Shown here one piece after another: positions 5,606 through 6,700 of a DNA stretch of 6,700 bases; within the stretch, counting starts at the first letter, position 1; each line of letters starts with the position of its first letter. Made by a program: the position numbers and the translations under genes. The notes beneath the pieces were generated by a model, which ran no database searches, was not told where the DNA came from, and was given only the letters and a program-made list of their open reading frames with translations. The stretch comes from Lysobacteraceae bacterium (lineage in GTDB: Bacteria; Pseudomonadota; Gammaproteobacteria; Xanthomonadales; Xanthomonadaceae), in assembly GCA_028293685.1 (NCBI GenBank), contig JAQGOI010000162.1, forward strand, positions 1-6,700. The letters run 5' to 3'.

Positions 5606-5961
5606 CAAATCTCCCAATCTGGCGTCGCTGGATATCTGCTTTACTCAACGGCCCGTCAACCGGTCCGATTTGCAGCGTAGCTAGAGAGCCGCTGCAGGTG
5701 TGTCTGGCCCGTCACATTCCATGTCTGTCGGTTTTTTGCCGATCGCCGCTGACGCCGCCATTCGATCTACCGCCCCCCGGCCACCCTGCCGACGCCAGAT
5801 CCACTGTTCAACAAACCGGCGCCCCTGCGCCAAACTTGCGGTCCCATCTCCTAGGCGGCCGCTAGGCGCTGCATCCATCTCATGGGGGCGAAGGCATCCA
5901 AGATGTCGCTCCCTTTGCGGCGCCAGAGGTAGGACAACACCTAGTAGTACAGCAGTTGGGC
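5606..5961. other. Gap of 356 bp with no convincing gene
   Basis: Short open frames on both strands lack a ribosome site and any family resemblance. The minus-strand promoter of the SpoIIAA-like gene should lie in the left part, but no clear hexamers were seen. The gap holds an inverted repeat at 5671-5696 and a second occurrence of CCAGATCCAC (5795-5804) that also occurs at 5185-5194. No terminator for the EAL gene was recognised at the right end. Confidence 0.5.
5671..5696. repeat. 7-bp inverted repeat upstream of the minus-strand SpoIIAA-like gene
   Basis: TGCAGCG (5671-5677) is perfectly complementary to CGCTGCA (5690-5696), with a 12-nt loop. It starts 66 bp upstream of the ATG at 5605. 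It could be a regulator site or a leader hairpin, or arise by chance in GC-rich DNA. Confidence 0.35.
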
Positions 5962-6700
5962 TTAGTGCTTAACCTGCGAAAAATTGGAAAGTACTTGGTC
6001 TGCAAACATCTCTGCATCCATTGGCCTGCCGAGTAGATAACCTTGCAGCGCGTCGCAATGCAGTAGGTGGAGCAGTCCCGCTTGCTCTTCGGTTTCCACG
6101 CCTTCCGCGATCACCCGCATGCCCAACGCATGGGCAAGAGTGATTATCGTGCTCGTGAGTGCCACAGTTTGTGGGCTGTCGGCCAAGGCAATCACAAAGC
6201 TTCGATCAATTTTGATCGCGTCAATGGGAAGTTTCACGAGGTAGTTGAGCGATGAATAGCCAGTACCAAAGTCGTCGATGTCAATTCGGCAACCAAGTTG
6301 TCGTAGTGCATTCAATGTCGAGATGTTTCGGTGAATGTCGTCCATCAGGACGCTTTCCGTTACCTCAATGTCCAACGGCTGGTTTTGCGCAAAGGGCTCC
6401 AGCAGTAGTTTTGCCTCCTTGAGGAAATCCTTGTGCCTTAGCTCGCGAGCCGACACGTTGACGGCTACTCGGAAGTCCGGCAGGTACGTGCGGCGCCAGT
6501 GCAACGCAGTCCCGAGGGCCTGAGCCATCACCCAGCCGCCGACCGGAACGATCAAACCGGTCTCCTCCAAAGCCGGAATGAAATCTGCCGGGGAGATCAG
6601 GCCCTCCTGGGGGTGACGCCAGCGCAACAACGCCTCGGCCCCTGAGAGCCGCCTGGTAGTGGCGTCGAACTTGGGCTGGTAATACAGCTCGAATTCCTCG
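5962..6700 (-). CDS. EAL-domain c-di-GMP phosphodiesterase, C-terminal part (cut by window edge)
   Basis: The frame is open to the right edge, so the N-terminus lies outside. About 245 residues are visible and cover nearly a whole EAL domain, which hydrolyses c-di-GMP to pGpG. The order is FELYYQPKFDA, the signature AEALLRWRHP, FIPALEETGLI, NVSARELRHKDF, EVTESVLMDD, DIDDFGTGYSSLNYL, AIKIDRSFV, VIAEGVETEEQ and LQGYLLGRPMDAEMF, ending VKH. The residues needed for metal binding and catalysis are all in place: Glu of EAL, Asn of NVS, Glu of VTES, the DD pair, Lys of KIDRSF, Glu of AEGVE and Gln of LQGYLLGRP. Loop 6 (DFGTGYSSL) is canonical, so it is predicted active. A sensory or GGDEF domain often precedes such a domain but cannot be seen here. 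Its signal is the same molecule the pilus riboswitch reads, so it could influence the operon, although any cellular phosphodiesterase might. It probably belongs to a transcript entering from the right. Confidence 0.96.
   Translation of the reverse strand, partial: EEFELYYQPKFDATTRRLSGAEALLRWRHPQEGLISPADFIPALEETGLIVPVGGWVMAQALGTALHWRRTYLPDFRVAVNVSARELRHKDFLKEAKLLLEPFAQNQPLDIEVTESVLMDDIHRNISTLNALRQLGCRIDIDDFGTGYSSLNYLVKLPIDAIKIDRSFVIALADSPQTVALTSTIITLAHALGMRVIAEGVETEEQAGLLHLLHCDALQGYLLGRPMDAEMFADQVLSNFSQVKH

Noticed and set aside
5705..5750. GTCGG/CCGAT around a T-run as a terminator
   Set aside because: The T-run is in the loop rather than after the stem, and the stem is only 5 bp with a wobble pair.
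5851..5866. Near-palindrome containing GCGGCCGC (5855-5862), resembling a cloning site
   Set aside because: An 8-bp GC palindrome is expected by chance in DNA this GC-rich. No vector sequence is seen around it.
5681..5972. Small open frames on both strands between the SpoIIAA-like gene and the EAL gene
   Set aside because: No ribosome sites, Pro/Arg-rich or Gly/Arg-rich translations, and no recognisable family.

Overview
The window reads as chromosome from a high-GC Gram-negative proteobacterium. Signal peptides, an outer-membrane usher and a c-di-GMP-I riboswitch point to a gammaproteobacterium of the Xanthomonadaceae/Lysobacter kind. That placement is inferred from gene style and base composition, not proven. 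No RNA genes, insertion sequences, phage genes or CRISPR arrays were seen.

Layout, left to right. (1) A small STAS/SEC14 (SpoIIAA-like) protein gene at 60-452, plus strand. (2) A 418-bp leader, 453-870. It holds an AT-rich promoter-like tract, an unmistakable c-di-GMP-I (GEMM-I) riboswitch aptamer at about 656-738, and an expression platform whose long hairpin (795-870) buries the ribosome binding site of the next gene. (3) A compact four-gene archaic chaperone-usher pilus operon on the plus strand: SCPU pilin (871-1371), periplasmic chaperone (1371-2114), outer-membrane usher (about 2077-4701) and a second, tip-like SCPU subunit (about 4667-5140). All its junctions overlap. (4) A second SpoIIAA-like gene on the minus strand (5605-5249), converging on the operon. 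(5) A 356-bp gap with no convincing gene. (6) The C-terminal part of a minus-strand EAL-domain c-di-GMP phosphodiesterase, running off the right edge.

How the parts may work together. Cyclic di-GMP binding to the leader RNA would set translation of the main pilin, and through overlapping genes perhaps of the whole secretion and assembly line. The nearby EAL protein keeps its catalytic residues and could lower the same signal. The leader carries a decoy copy of the downstream sequences that pair with the platform's 5' arm, which suggests a two-state translational switch. The assembly line looks minimal: one main pilin and a single-domain second subunit with almost no N-terminal donor strand, as expected of a subunit that can only sit at the tip. 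The usher appears to carry two N-terminal domains in tandem. The pilus genes and the c-di-GMP motifs are seen directly. The switching mechanism, the tip role and any functional link to the flanking SpoIIAA-like pair are inference.
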